From positions 1 to 64,000 of the forward strand of contig QZAC01000107.1 in the NCBI GenBank assembly GCA_003838065.1: 64,000 nt of DNA, read 5' to 3'. A program made the position numbers and the translations under genes. Below, piece by piece: positions 44,229 to 53,648 of the stretch (within the stretch, counting starts at the first letter, position 1; every line of letters starts with the position of its first letter). The stretch comes from Methanocalculus sp. MSAO_Arc2. GTDB taxonomy: Archaea; Halobacteriota; Methanomicrobia; Methanomicrobiales; Methanocorpusculaceae. The notes beneath the pieces are model-generated. The model was given only the letters and a program-made list of their open reading frames with translations, made no database searches and was not told the origin of the DNA.

Positions 44229-44606
44229 ATGGGATTTCTTGAATCCATCCTTGGCGGAAAGGGTGCCACCCCCAGAGATGAGGAGTACATGGAGCTTGAC
44301 CTCGCTGCGTATGAACAGGCTGCAGCGGGTGAAGAGCCTGCTCTGATGTATGTCAAGATCGCAACAATCAACGATCTGAAAGATACGCCACGAATCAAAG
44401 ACGAGGTGTACAATAACAACATTGTGATCATTGATATCCAGAAGCTTAAGCTCGATAAGATCACTTTTGAACGGGTGATGAAAGACTTAAAGGATGTCGC
44501 GCGGGATGTAAACGGCGATATTATCGGCATTGGCGACCAGAGATATGTCGTTGTCACGCCGACATCGGTGAGGATTTCACGGGAGAAGATCGGCGGGGGC
44601 AAATAG
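44229..44606 (+). CDS. sepF: SepF cell-division protein
   Basis: SepF anchors FtsZ to the membrane in most euryarchaea. The 125 residues have an N-terminal membrane-targeting amphipathic segment (MGFLESILGG). An acidic linker follows, then the SepF fold (ALMYVKIATINDLKDTPRIKDEVYNNNIVIIDIQKLKLDKITFERVMKDLKDVARDVNGDIIGIGDQRYVVVTP). The gene is directly followed by the ZPR1-like gene with no intergenic base. Confidence 0.95.
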   Translation: MGFLESILGGKGATPRDEEYMELDLAAYEQAAAGEEPALMYVKIATINDLKDTPRIKDEVYNNNIVIIDIQKLKLDKITFERVMKDLKDVARDVNGDIIGIGDQRYVVVTPTSVRISREKIGGGK

Positions 44607-45131
44607 GTGAAACAGGCCGTTTCCGGCCCCTGTCCGCTCTGCGGAAAAGAGATTGAATATATCTACCAGACCGAGAATATCCCGTTCTTCTCTGATATTC
44701 TCATCATGTGCGGCCTCTGTGAGGCCTGTGGCTTTCGCCTGACCGATACGGTTATCCTTGCAGATCAGCATCCCACCAGATGTGAGTTTGAGATCCGTTC
44801 TGCAGATGACCTCAATACCCGCGTGGTCCGATCAACCACGGGCACAATCACGATCCCCGAGCTTGGTATTTCGATCGACCCGGGCCCGGCCTGCCAGGGA
44901 TTTGTTTCGAATGTGGAGGGTGTGCTTGCACGTATCGAGGATGCGATTCGTACAGCACTTCTATCAGCAGAAAATGAGGAGCGCCAAAATGCGCTCCAGG
45001 GTCTCACAACAATTGCCGGTGCACGGGAAGGAAAGATACCATTCACCCTGATCATTGAAGACCCATCAGGAAACAGTGCAATCATCAGCGAATCTTCACG
45101 CAGAATTCCCCTTGTACCTGAACCGGAGTGA
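44607..45131 (+). CDS. ZPR1 zinc-finger domain protein
   Basis: The protein has 174 residues from a GTG start immediately after the sepF stop. The four-cysteine zinc finger (CPLCGKEIEYIYQTENIPFFSDILIMCGLCEACGF) is followed by a ZPR1-type beta domain (TTGTITIPELGISIDPGPACQGFVSNVEGVLARIEDAI). Eukaryotic ZPR1 has two such modules and acts as a chaperone for eEF1A. Archaeal proteins have one. The function in archaea is not settled, but association with translation factors is plausible. Confidence 0.9.
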   Translation: MKQAVSGPCPLCGKEIEYIYQTENIPFFSDILIMCGLCEACGFRLTDTVILADQHPTRCEFEIRSADDLNTRVVRSTTGTITIPELGISIDPGPACQGFVSNVEGVLARIEDAIRTALLSAENEERQNALQGLTTIAGAREGKIPFTLIIEDPSGNSAIISESSRRIPLVPEPE

Positions 45132-46352
45132 GTGGGAGTGGAGACGCTCTCCGCTTTTCTCATCTGCTTACTTGCAATCACCATCGCCACCGCATACTAT
45201 CGAATACCTCCTTTTCCTGTTCTTTTCGGATCCGCAATCGTCTTTGGCCTGCTTGCCGGACTTCCATACGATACCATAATTGCATCAGCAAGTGCCGGTG
45301 CTGGCAGGATCTTTTCAATCCTTGGTGTTGCGGTCTTTGGAGGATCGATTATAGCCACCTCACTCGACTCAGGAAAAGGGATTGCACGCATCCTCTCTGA
45401 TCTCAGAACAGTCTCGTCCCGGCCCGGTCTCCACGCAGGTCTTTCCGGCTGGATCCTTGCTGTCCCGTTCATGTGCGCAATCACCCCGTTCCTGGTCCTC
45501 GCACCCCTTATTCCCGGGTTTTCTGCAGATCCAAAAGCAGCAGGCAGGCTATTCTCTCTCATTGCAGTCGGTTCAGTCCTTTCTTTTGTCCTGATCGCAC
45601 CGGCTCCCGTAATGGCAGCTCTCATGCAAATTCTCTCAATAGAGCCTTCCCTGAACCAGATTACCCTTCCCCTATCCCTCATTCTTCTGGTTGCAATCAT
45701 CGCTGTTCTCGGCCGGGGCATCAGGATGGATGTGCGGGGTGATGAAGGTGGAATCAGTTCGCGGTTTGCAGCATGGACACCGGTATGCCTGCCGGCAATC
45801 ATTATCACCGCCGGTTTTCTGCTTCCGGGTATTGACGCAATTGAGATTATGCCGGTTGCGCTCCTCACAGGAGCGGGCGTTTCAGTGTGGCTGATCGCAC
45901 CATCACTGAGACGGGATGCAGTCTCACGCGGCACAAAACATGCCGGGGTGATCATCTTCGATCTCTGCGGAGCTGGCGCCTTCGGCGGGGTCATTGCAGC
46001 AAGCACATTTCCAGCAGATGCAGCAGGCCTCCTTGAAACAATCGTCCCTCTTGCAGCAATACCCTTCATCCTTGCAGCACTCATCCAGACCGCACAGGGC
46101 TCAAGGGTTGTCACTGCCATCATCGCAGCCGAAATAATCGCAGAAACAGCGATCCCGGATATACTCCCTGCAGCTCCTCTCATACTGATGATTGCAGCCG
46201 GCACAATGGTAATCAGTTACGTAAGCGATCCATTTTTCTGGCTTGTAAACAGGACCGCAGGCCAGAGCGTAATTGAAACGGTGAAGACATTCACACTGCC
46301 GCTTGCAGCAGCCGGTTGTGTCGTGGCTTTTGTTTCTGTGCTGTTGATCTGA
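45132..46352 (+). CDS. GntP-like membrane permease
   Basis: This integral membrane protein of 406 residues has about eleven to twelve helices. It starts at a GTG placed directly after the stop of the ZPR1-like gene. The stretches SASAGAGRIFSILGVAVFGGSIIATSLDSGKGIARIL and IAPAPVMAALMQIL resemble GntP/gluconate-type permeases of the ion transporter superfamily. Sugar acids are improbable nutrients for a methanogen, so the substrate is open. The tight coupling to sepF and ZPR1 genes is unusual for a transporter. Confidence 0.7.
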   Translation: MGVETLSAFLICLLAITIATAYYRIPPFPVLFGSAIVFGLLAGLPYDTIIASASAGAGRIFSILGVAVFGGSIIATSLDSGKGIARILSDLRTVSSRPGLHAGLSGWILAVPFMCAITPFLVLAPLIPGFSADPKAAGRLFSLIAVGSVLSFVLIAPAPVMAALMQILSIEPSLNQITLPLSLILLVAIIAVLGRGIRMDVRGDEGGISSRFAAWTPVCLPAIIITAGFLLPGIDAIEIMPVALLTGAGVSVWLIAPSLRRDAVSRGTKHAGVIIFDLCGAGAFGGVIAASTFPADAAGLLETIVPLAAIPFILAALIQTAQGSRVVTAIIAAEIIAETAIPDILPAAPLILMIAAGTMVISYVSDPFFWLVNRTAGQSVIETVKTFTLPLAAAGCVVAFVSVLLI

Positions 46353-46442
46353 GGCAACAGCTCACCTGATACTCCCATACCCGGCTTTTCTCAGAGGCGG
46401 CGGTTTCATCACCCCTGCACTCCGATTGATACACGTGATCGG

Positions 46443-48014
46443 ATGAGAGAAGAAACTGTACGGGATATATTCATCCGGTGGACAGACGAGCGGCCGGCAT
46501 TCACCCTATCTTCCTTTTTCGAGGAGGTTCAGGGCTCTCTGCATCACCAGCAGATGCTCGCGGAGATCCTCCCCATCCTCTCTGAATGCGGGTGCGAGAT
46601 TGTGAAAGAAGAGGGTGACCTGGTAGTCCGGTGGAAGCGAAAAGGGCAATGCACGCCAGGAGAAGCGCCGGCCGAAAGAAAGGTGGACCCCGTAATTCAG
46701 AAAGCAATTGAGAACCATATCACAGCAAAAACAGGGAAGTCCTGGAATGATCCCCTGACTCTTTCCCGTATACGCGAGGCCATCATCGGACAGAAGGAAG
46801 ACTACTGGAAGGAAGGGGAGAACCGGTTTATCCGCTACCATAGCGGATACAGCGTCTTTGCCTATCTCGCATACCATTTCCCGGTCTCCTTCATACAGAT
46901 GCGCCACCTCATATCGGAACTGATGAGTGACCGCCTTCTACCAGAAAGGATGGCGGTGCTTGACGTCGGGTGTGGGCCAGGAACGGTTACGCTCGCACTC
47001 CAGTCACTTCTCTCAAATGATTCCGCATGCCGCGCAAGCGTGCATGCGATAGAGCAGGCATCGGAATTCATCGAGGCATATCATGCACTCACCAGACACG
47101 TAAAAAACACAAATCTGACCATACTCGCCCCAGAGACCCTGGATATTACCGATTCACAAACACCGCTTCCGGAGGGGCCATATGATCTGATCGTGTGTGC
47201 CAATGTTCTCAATGAAATTCCAGATACCCGCATACGCGAAAAGACGGTCCTGAGGCTTGCAGAACGGCTCAGTGATGATGGCACGATTCTCATCACCGAA
47301 CCAGCGGATCTCGCAAACGCAACAGCGCTTCGAAACCTCTCACGGCGCCTGCATGAGGAGGGGGTTTTGATATATGCACCCTGTGCCGACATCCGCGGTG
47401 TGCCCTGCATGGTCGGGAGATGCTGGAGTTTTATTGAATTTCCAGATATCCAGCCAACCCGCCTGATGAATGCGGTTGCAGCTACTGATGAGCCATTTCG
47501 GTTTTACAACACTGACATCAAAACCGCATATGCGATCCACAGAAAAGACGGCATAAAAAAGATCCAGTACCGGGTTCCAAACAATGCAAAAGCTGAGCGC
47601 ATCTCCCGTCTCCATCTACATGAAGGGAAAAAGATCAACGTCATTGCACAGAAAATATCCGCTAACATCGGAGATTCATCCACATTTCTCTACCGGATCT
47701 GTGATGGAACAGGGAGACGTGAGGCATATGCTGCTCTTCCATTCTATCACCAGAGCGATAACAACACCCAGCTCAGGAAAGCCGCCTATGGATCAGTTCT
47801 CAGGTTCGACCGTGTACTGGTCAGGCACCATAAAAAATACGATGCATACCATCTCCTCGTGACAAAAGAATCAAACATTGAACTGCTGGCAGGAAGTATT
47901 CTGGAAGGCGGAGAACACACTCTCAGGCAGGCACGAAGAGAGACAAAAAGTGGTGCAGAGAGAAGAGCAGATCGTGAGCAGAAGAAAAAACAGCGTAGAA
48001 AGAGGAGATTGTAG
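46443..48014 (+). CDS. Rsm22-family rRNA methyltransferase
   Basis: This SAM-dependent methyltransferase has 523 residues. After an N-terminal helical domain the SAM motif reads MAVLDVGCGPGTVTLALQSLL near residue 176. It continues with YDLICANVLNEIP-type motif IV (IVCANVLNEIPDTRIREKTVLRL) and ILITEPADL. Cysteines near CADIRGVPCMVGRCW match the iron-sulfur-binding segment of Rsm22. The C-terminus is strongly basic (RADREQKKKQRRKRRL). Members methylate small-subunit rRNA. The long C-terminal RNA-binding-like region is typical of the archaeal type. Confidence 0.85.
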   Translation: MREETVRDIFIRWTDERPAFTLSSFFEEVQGSLHHQQMLAEILPILSECGCEIVKEEGDLVVRWKRKGQCTPGEAPAERKVDPVIQKAIENHITAKTGKSWNDPLTLSRIREAIIGQKEDYWKEGENRFIRYHSGYSVFAYLAYHFPVSFIQMRHLISELMSDRLLPERMAVLDVGCGPGTVTLALQSLLSNDSACRASVHAIEQASEFIEAYHALTRHVKNTNLTILAPETLDITDSQTPLPEGPYDLIVCANVLNEIPDTRIREKTVLRLAERLSDDGTILITEPADLANATALRNLSRRLHEEGVLIYAPCADIRGVPCMVGRCWSFIEFPDIQPTRLMNAVAATDEPFRFYNTDIKTAYAIHRKDGIKKIQYRVPNNAKAERISRLHLHEGKKINVIAQKISANIGDSSTFLYRICDGTGRREAYAALPFYHQSDNNTQLRKAAYGSVLRFDRVLVRHHKKYDAYHLLVTKESNIELLAGSILEGGEHTLRQARRETKSGAERRADREQKKKQRRKRRL

Positions 48015-48034
48015 TATTGAGGATAGAGAAAAAA

Positions 48035-49027
48035 TTACCGGATTTTTCTCCCCTTCAGCCAGACACCCTGCTCTTCGACCACCCGCCCAACCACCTGCGC
48101 ATCCGGCATTATCTTTCTGATCACGTCCACACTCCCTTCGGGGGCGATGAAGGCATATCCCATGCCCATATTAAATGTCCGGTACATCTCCTCTTCTGTA
48201 ACATTGCCCTTCTCTTCAAGCCAGGAGAAGATCTCGGGAGCCGGCATCGGGTCATCAAAGGCAAAGCCAAACGGACCGACTCTCGTGAAGTTCAGGAGGC
48301 CGCCGCCTGTTATATGGCACATCCCATGGATCTCACAGGCACTACAGACAGCAAGCACTTCGGAATAGATCCGGGTCGGTGTGAGGAGGGCTGTGCCAAC
48401 GGTTGCACCATCCGGAAGGAGTGCACCATACCCGCCATGCTCATGTACGATCTTTCGTGCAAGAGAGAGGCCATTTGAGTGGACACCACTTGAGGGGACC
48501 CCGACGATCAGATCTCCCGGAAGAACTGAAGTCCCTGTGATCACTTTCCCGCGTTCCTGAACCCCAAGAGCTGTCCCGGCGAGGTCAAGACCATTGACAA
48601 GCCCTTTTAGTGTCGCTGTCTCGCCGCCGACGATATTCAGGTTTGCCTGGCGCGCACCTTCATTCAGACCCTGGCCGATCTCTTCCATCTTCACCGGGTC
48701 AAGGGAGTCAGTTGCGATATAATCGACGAAAGCCACCGGTTCCAGGTTCATCACATAGAGATCATTGACATTCATCGCAATGCAGTCGATCCCAATAGTT
48801 GACCAGTCCGCAAGAGCGTTTGCAACCAGCATCTTTGTCCCGACCCCGTCGGTTGCCAGGGCGAGGACATAATCACCAAAATCGATCAGACCGGCAAAAT
48901 GACCCCGATCCCCGATCATATCAAATGCACCCGTTCTGCGAAACGTCAGCGACTGTACCAGTGCTGAAACTGCCCTTGCTTCAAGATCGAGATCAACTCC
49001 TGCATCACGGTATGTTGCGTTACTCAT
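48035..49027 (-). CDS. purM: Phosphoribosylformylglycinamidine cyclo-ligase
   Basis: PurM (AIR synthetase) makes aminoimidazole ribotide in purine synthesis. From the start MSNATYRDAGVDLDLEARAV it has 330 residues. This ATG overlaps the aspartokinase stop and follows a GGAGG site, unlike the ATG 16 codons upstream. Signatures are LALATDGVGTKMLVANAL, ATDSLDPVK, GGETATLKG, VPSSGVHSNGLSLARK and ITGGGLLNFTRV. It is coupled to the aspartokinase gene. Confidence 0.97.
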   Translation of the reverse strand: MSNATYRDAGVDLDLEARAVSALVQSLTFRRTGAFDMIGDRGHFAGLIDFGDYVLALATDGVGTKMLVANALADWSTIGIDCIAMNVNDLYVMNLEPVAFVDYIATDSLDPVKMEEIGQGLNEGARQANLNIVGGETATLKGLVNGLDLAGTALGVQERGKVITGTSVLPGDLIVGVPSSGVHSNGLSLARKIVHEHGGYGALLPDGATVGTALLTPTRIYSEVLAVCSACEIHGMCHITGGGLLNFTRVGPFGFAFDDPMPAPEIFSWLEEKGNVTEEEMYRTFNMGMGYAFIAPEGSVDVIRKIMPDAQVVGRVVEEQGVWLKGRKIR

Positions 49028-50420
49028 CACATCCCTCCGAGAGATGGTATTCATCATGCAGGACCTGCACGGCACGCTGGCTATCTCCTTCCTTTACCAC
49101 AAACGAGACATTCACCTCAGATGATCCCTGTGTGATCATCATGACATTAACACCCTCCCGTCCAAGTGCGGAGAATATCCTGCCGCTTGTTCCGGGTGTT
49201 CCGGCCATTCCAGCTCCGACAACCGCAATCACAACGATATCCTTGTCAAAAGTGATCTCCCGGACATAACCCTGCTTTTTGATCTCGGTAAGCGCTTCAA
49301 TAGCATCGGTAAGATGATCCTCATCGATGACCAGAGTAATATTCGCCTCTGAAGAGCCTTGCGAGATGAGCATCACATTCACTTCACGATCAGCAAGGGA
49401 AGAAAAGATCGCTTTTGCAACACCTGGCCGACCGGCCATCTGTGCTCCTCCGATCGTGAGGAGTGCAACTTTCCTGATAATCGAGATCGCCTTGACGACT
49501 CTTTTTTCGCGATGGGCAATCCTGACGACAGCTGTTCCCGGAGCATCAGCATGAAACGTGTTCTTGACCCGGACAGGTATATCTTCCATCATTGCTGGCT
49601 CAATTGATTTTGGATGGAGCACCTTGGCACCAAAGTACGAAAGCTCCATCATCTCCAGAAATGAGATGGTGGGGATGACCCGGGCCGTTGGGATCATTCT
49701 TGGATCAGTTGTCATCACGCCATCCACATCAGTCCAGATCCAGATCTCATCTGCATTGATCCCCGCACCTATGATCGATCCGGTATAATCAGATCCGCTC
49801 CTGCCCAGGGTTGTCACAATCCCCTGTTCACTGCAGCCCATATACCCCATGATCACCGGGATACTGTCAGGGAGAAGCGGGGCAATCCGGCTCTTGATAT
49901 GGGTGTAGCTCTCAGGAAGTGCTACTGCAGCACCATGGCAGGAGTTCGTGACAATACCGGCCTGGCACCCATCCAGCACAACAGAATCGATACCTGCCTG
50001 TTTCAGCGCCGAAGAGACAATGGGGGCAGATAGCCGTTCACCAAACGAGACGATATAATCTCTGGATCTGGGTGTCAGTTCCCTCAATGTATAAATAGCC
50101 GTGAGAATATGCTTGAGCTTCTCGAGCCGGTCGTCAATATATATCCCCACCTCCTCACGCCAATTTGGAGCAACTGCGCTGAGGACTTTCATGTGTCGTG
50201 ACCGAAGCGACTGAATCAGCGTTTCAATCGGGGGTGATTCAAGTGATGCGACAACCTCCTCTGCAGTTGCAATGAGCTGATCGGTAACGCCGGTCATCGC
50301 TGATACAACAACTGCAATGTCATCCCCTCTTTCCCGGTGGGTTTTCAGGATATCAACCACGCGGGCGATAGCCTGCTCATTACCAACCGATGTGCCGCCA
50401 AATTTCATTACAAGCCTCAT
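49020..50420 (-). CDS. lysC: Aspartate kinase
   Basis: This enzyme phosphorylates aspartate in the first step to lysine, threonine and methionine. The start MRLVMKFGGTSVG at 50420 follows an AGGTGA site, giving 466 residues. The kinase domain has KFGGTSVG and GRSGSDYTGSIIGAGINADEIWIWTDVDGVMTTDPRMIP. Two C-terminal ACT domains (LLTIGGAQMAGRPGVAKAIFSSLADREVNVMLISQGSSEANI and VVIAVVGAGMAGTPGTSGRIFSALGREGVNVMMITQGSSEVNVSF) give amino-acid feedback. It precedes purM and is divergent from tfrA. Confidence 0.96.
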   Translation of the reverse strand: MRLVMKFGGTSVGNEQAIARVVDILKTHRERGDDIAVVVSAMTGVTDQLIATAEEVVASLESPPIETLIQSLRSRHMKVLSAVAPNWREEVGIYIDDRLEKLKHILTAIYTLRELTPRSRDYIVSFGERLSAPIVSSALKQAGIDSVVLDGCQAGIVTNSCHGAAVALPESYTHIKSRIAPLLPDSIPVIMGYMGCSEQGIVTTLGRSGSDYTGSIIGAGINADEIWIWTDVDGVMTTDPRMIPTARVIPTISFLEMMELSYFGAKVLHPKSIEPAMMEDIPVRVKNTFHADAPGTAVVRIAHREKRVVKAISIIRKVALLTIGGAQMAGRPGVAKAIFSSLADREVNVMLISQGSSEANITLVIDEDHLTDAIEALTEIKKQGYVREITFDKDIVVIAVVGAGMAGTPGTSGRIFSALGREGVNVMMITQGSSEVNVSFVVKEGDSQRAVQVLHDEYHLSEGCDE

Positions 50421-50482
50421 TTCTGGCTCACCTAACCCCACGATGTATTTTAAGATATTTCACGGCAGATCGTTATAATACG

Positions 50483-52111
50483 ATGGGTGTACGTAATTGT
50501 GAGGAATGCCATGTTCTCATCATCGGCAGCGGTGGTGCAGGAATCAGGGCGGCGCTTGAAGCTGCGCAGTATGGTGACACGATTGTCATTGGCAAATCAA
50601 TAGCTGGAAAAGGTGGCTGCACTGTGATGGCGGAAGGAGGCTACAATGCCGTTCTGCGAGACCAGGACAGCATCGCAAGCCATCGAGAGGATACGCTCAA
50701 AGGAGGAGCCTTTTTAAATGACAGGGTGCTCGTCGAGGTGCTCGTAAATGAAGCCCCGGATCGGATAGGAGACCTTCTCCGATTTGGAGCGGTTTTTGAT
50801 GCCGATGACGCCTGCACAATCGCCCAGAGACCATTTGGAGGGCAGACATTTCCACGAACCTGTTATGCCGGTGACCGGACCGGGCACGAGATTGTGATGA
50901 CACTTCTTGAGCGACTCCGCGCATCAGAGATATCGCTTCGAAACGAATTGGTTGCAGTTGAACTCGCAACAGAAGGAGACAAAGTCTGCGGCGCGATCAC
51001 CGCAACACGCGACGGAGAGATAGGTGCCATCGCAGCCGATGCTGTGGTGCTTGCAACCGGCGGTGCCGGCCAGATCTATGACATCACCACAAACTCAACT
51101 ACAGGTACCGGCGATGGATATGCACTCGGATACCGGGCGGGAGCAGAACTGATCGATATGGAGATGGTCCAGTTCCACCCAACCGGGGCGGTGCACCCGT
51201 ATGACGCACGCGGCAGGCTGATCACCGAGGCTGTCCGGGGCGAGGGGGGTCTGCTGAAAAATGCGGAAGGTGAACGATTCATGGCACGGTATGACCCGGA
51301 ACGGATGGAGCTCTCAACCCGGGACGTTGTCTCCCGGTCGATTGCAACCGAGGTGCTCGAAGGAAGAGGCACACCTCGGGGAGGAGTGTGGCTGGATGTG
51401 ACCCATCTTCCGGCACAACAGATCGAAGAGCGGCTTCCGGTGATGCTTGAGCAATTCCTGAAGTTTGGAGTCGACATCCGAAAAGAGCCAATGGAGGTGG
51501 CACCAACAGCCCACCACATGATGGGCGGCCTCAGGATCACTCCTGAATGCAAGACAACTGTTCCCGGGCTCTTTGCCTGTGGAGAGGTAGCAGGCGGGGT
51601 ACATGGCGCAAACCGCCTCGGTGGAAACGCGCTTGCCGAGACCCAGGTCTTTGGACGGCGTGCAGGAGAAGCGGCAGGGAGATCGAACAAAAAGAAACCG
51701 CAGATTGATACCGGACAGGTTGCCGCTGTCGAGGACAGGTTTGCCTCGTTTGGAGACGGTGAGATAACACCAGCTGACCTGGTTGCCAGGATGAAACGGG
51801 TGATGTGGGACGGTGCCGGAATATACCGCACCGCCGCTTCACTTACAGCGGCCCGCGAGGCGATCCTGGATCTCCAGTCCACACGACTTCGTGCGCACAC
51901 AGGAACCGAGAGGATTGATGCATGGACTGCGCAGAATATGCTCCTTGTTGCCGAAATGATCCTGGACTGCGCACTATTTCGGCATGAGTCACGTGGAGCA
52001 CATGTCAGAACAGACTGTGCCACCCGGTGGAACCCGGATAAATCTCCATTCGGCCACACACGAATATCGCCCTGCTATCGTGGGATCGATGTGACAGGGA
52101 GGGTAATATGA
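50483..52111 (+). CDS. tfrA: Thiol:fumarate reductase flavoprotein subunit A
   Basis: TfrA is the FAD subunit of the soluble methanogen fumarate reductase, which oxidises CoM-SH and CoB-SH to the heterodisulfide while making succinate for biosynthesis. From MGVRNCEECHVLIIGSGGAGIRAALEAA it has 542 residues. An earlier ATG would overlap the aspartokinase gene and is rejected. FAD and substrate motifs include GGYNAVLRDQDS, VVLATGGAGQIYDITTNSTTGTGDGYALGYRAGAELIDMEMVQFHPTG and HMMGGLRI. The C-terminus is the SdhA/FrdA capping helix region. It overlaps tfrB by 4 bases. Confidence 0.93.
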   Translation: MGVRNCEECHVLIIGSGGAGIRAALEAAQYGDTIVIGKSIAGKGGCTVMAEGGYNAVLRDQDSIASHREDTLKGGAFLNDRVLVEVLVNEAPDRIGDLLRFGAVFDADDACTIAQRPFGGQTFPRTCYAGDRTGHEIVMTLLERLRASEISLRNELVAVELATEGDKVCGAITATRDGEIGAIAADAVVLATGGAGQIYDITTNSTTGTGDGYALGYRAGAELIDMEMVQFHPTGAVHPYDARGRLITEAVRGEGGLLKNAEGERFMARYDPERMELSTRDVVSRSIATEVLEGRGTPRGGVWLDVTHLPAQQIEERLPVMLEQFLKFGVDIRKEPMEVAPTAHHMMGGLRITPECKTTVPGLFACGEVAGGVHGANRLGGNALAETQVFGRRAGEAAGRSNKKKPQIDTGQVAAVEDRFASFGDGEITPADLVARMKRVMWDGAGIYRTAASLTAAREAILDLQSTRLRAHTGTERIDAWTAQNMLLVAEMILDCALFRHESRGAHVRTDCATRWNPDKSPFGHTRISPCYRGIDVTGRVI

Positions 52112-53568
52112 AAGACATTACGCTCACGGTCGAAAGGTACGATCCGGCAACGGACCCCGCACCATATCAGGAGACCTACACCATATCGGTTCATGAGGGT
52201 GCCCGCGTACTGGATGCTCTTTGCGAAATCAGGCACACCCATGACGCCTCGCTACTCTTCAGATCATGCTGCCGTGCCGGGCAGTGCGGCTCATGCGCCG
52301 TCAGGGTGAACGGGAACCCGGTCCTTGCCTGCATGGAGGAGGCAACTGACCAGATGGTCATCGAACCACTCGAACTGCCGGTTATCCGCGATCTTGCAAC
52401 CGATATTGCTCCTGTGCTTGAGCAGCTTGCTTCAGTTACACCTTCAGACGAACTGCATCCACTCTCAAAAGAAGAGGTGGAGCTGATCAAGCCGCTCCGT
52501 GAATGTATTGAGTGCCTTTCCTGTGTTTCTGCATGCCCTGCCCTCAAAGTGGTTGACTTTTCCGGGCCAACCGCCATGCGCCAGGAGATGCGGTGCGCAC
52601 TTGATCCGCGTGACACAACCGACCGGATACCACAAGCTATTGAACAAGGGCTCTTTGCCTGCACGACATGCCACCGCTGTGTCGAGGTCTGCCCAAAGGA
52701 GATCGAGATCCCGGAGAAAGCAATAGAGAAGCTGCGGGAGCGGGCAAACCGGGCAGGCCTCACCCTCCCGCGTCACCAGGAGGTGGCACGGCTCATCGAA
52801 GAGACAGGCAGGAGTGTCGAGCGGACGAAAACCACCTTCCTCGAGCAGGTGCCCGAGGTGATTGAGCCTGATGGCCCTGTGAAGATGACAGTCGGGTTCT
52901 TCACCGGCTGCATGTTCAATGGCCGGGTGCCACAGCCCGCACTTGATGCAATGGAAGTGCTGAAACGAAACGGGATCCGTGTCATTATCCCTCACGACCA
53001 GGTCTGTTGCGGGTCACCGCTGATCAGAACCGGCCAGACCATCATACTGCCCGATCTCAAGAGGAAAAATATCGAAGCGTTTGCATCCCGGGGAATTGAT
53101 ACTGTTATGACGATGTGTGCAGGGTGTGGTGCCACCCTGAAGAACGATTATGAGACACCCTTTACCGTGATGGATATCACCGAGGTGCTGTTGAAAGCAG
53201 GAATCGAGGCTCCTGCAAAACTCCCGGTGAGAGCAACCTACCATGACCCATGCCACCTGCTCCGCGGCCAGGGATTACACGATCCCCCACGAATCATCCT
53301 CGAACAGGTCGTGGAAGAGTATATCCCGATGCCCGCACAGTGCTGCGGTGCAGGCGGGGGTGTACGATCCGGCCAGCCCGAGGAGGCAGCGGCCCTTGGA
53401 AAGCTCCGTGGCGAGGCGATTGCAGAGACAGGTGCTGATATCATCGTCACCATCTGCCCCTTCTGCGAGTTCCATATCCAGGAGCAGACCGATAAACCGG
53501 TGAAGAACCTGGCAACGCTTCTGCTCGAGGGGTATAGAAAGAGGGATCAGCAGAACATCAAGGATTGA
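52108..53568 (+). CDS. tfrB: Thiol:fumarate reductase iron-sulfur subunit B
   Basis: TfrB fuses a succinate-dehydrogenase-type iron-sulfur protein to a HdrB-like thiol-oxidising region. In 486 residues one sees a [2Fe-2S] site (CCRAGQCGSCAVRVNGNPVLAC, about 51-72). Two [4Fe-4S] sites follow (CIECLSCVSACP near 132-143 and CTTCHRCVEVCPKEI near 189-203). Two CCG domains carry VCCGSPLIRTGQ, CAGCGATLKNDYE, YHDPCHLLRGQGL and CCGAGGGVRSGQ. The CCG domains are the expected site of CoM-SH/CoB-SH oxidation. The fused architecture is diagnostic for TfrB. Confidence 0.95.
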   Translation: MKDITLTVERYDPATDPAPYQETYTISVHEGARVLDALCEIRHTHDASLLFRSCCRAGQCGSCAVRVNGNPVLACMEEATDQMVIEPLELPVIRDLATDIAPVLEQLASVTPSDELHPLSKEEVELIKPLRECIECLSCVSACPALKVVDFSGPTAMRQEMRCALDPRDTTDRIPQAIEQGLFACTTCHRCVEVCPKEIEIPEKAIEKLRERANRAGLTLPRHQEVARLIEETGRSVERTKTTFLEQVPEVIEPDGPVKMTVGFFTGCMFNGRVPQPALDAMEVLKRNGIRVIIPHDQVCCGSPLIRTGQTIILPDLKRKNIEAFASRGIDTVMTMCAGCGATLKNDYETPFTVMDITEVLLKAGIEAPAKLPVRATYHDPCHLLRGQGLHDPPRIILEQVVEEYIPMPAQCCGAGGGVRSGQPEEAAALGKLRGEAIAETGADIIVTICPFCEFHIQEQTDKPVKNLATLLLEGYRKRDQQNIKD

Positions 53569-53648
53569 TCGGAGAATTTGATCAATCCTTTGAGAACCGT
53601 ACAATCCGCTACAATCAGATCCGTTCTCCAGACGCAGGGAGCCGTGAG

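Noticed and set aside
45197..46204. 335-codon minus-strand frame opposite the GntP-like permease
   Set aside because: It is the Ala/Arg-rich complement of a membrane-protein gene, with no start signal or family resemblance.
51076..52059. 327-codon minus-strand frame opposite tfrA
   Set aside because: It is an antisense shadow of a clearly conserved flavoprotein. Its composition is Ser/Arg/Pro-rich.
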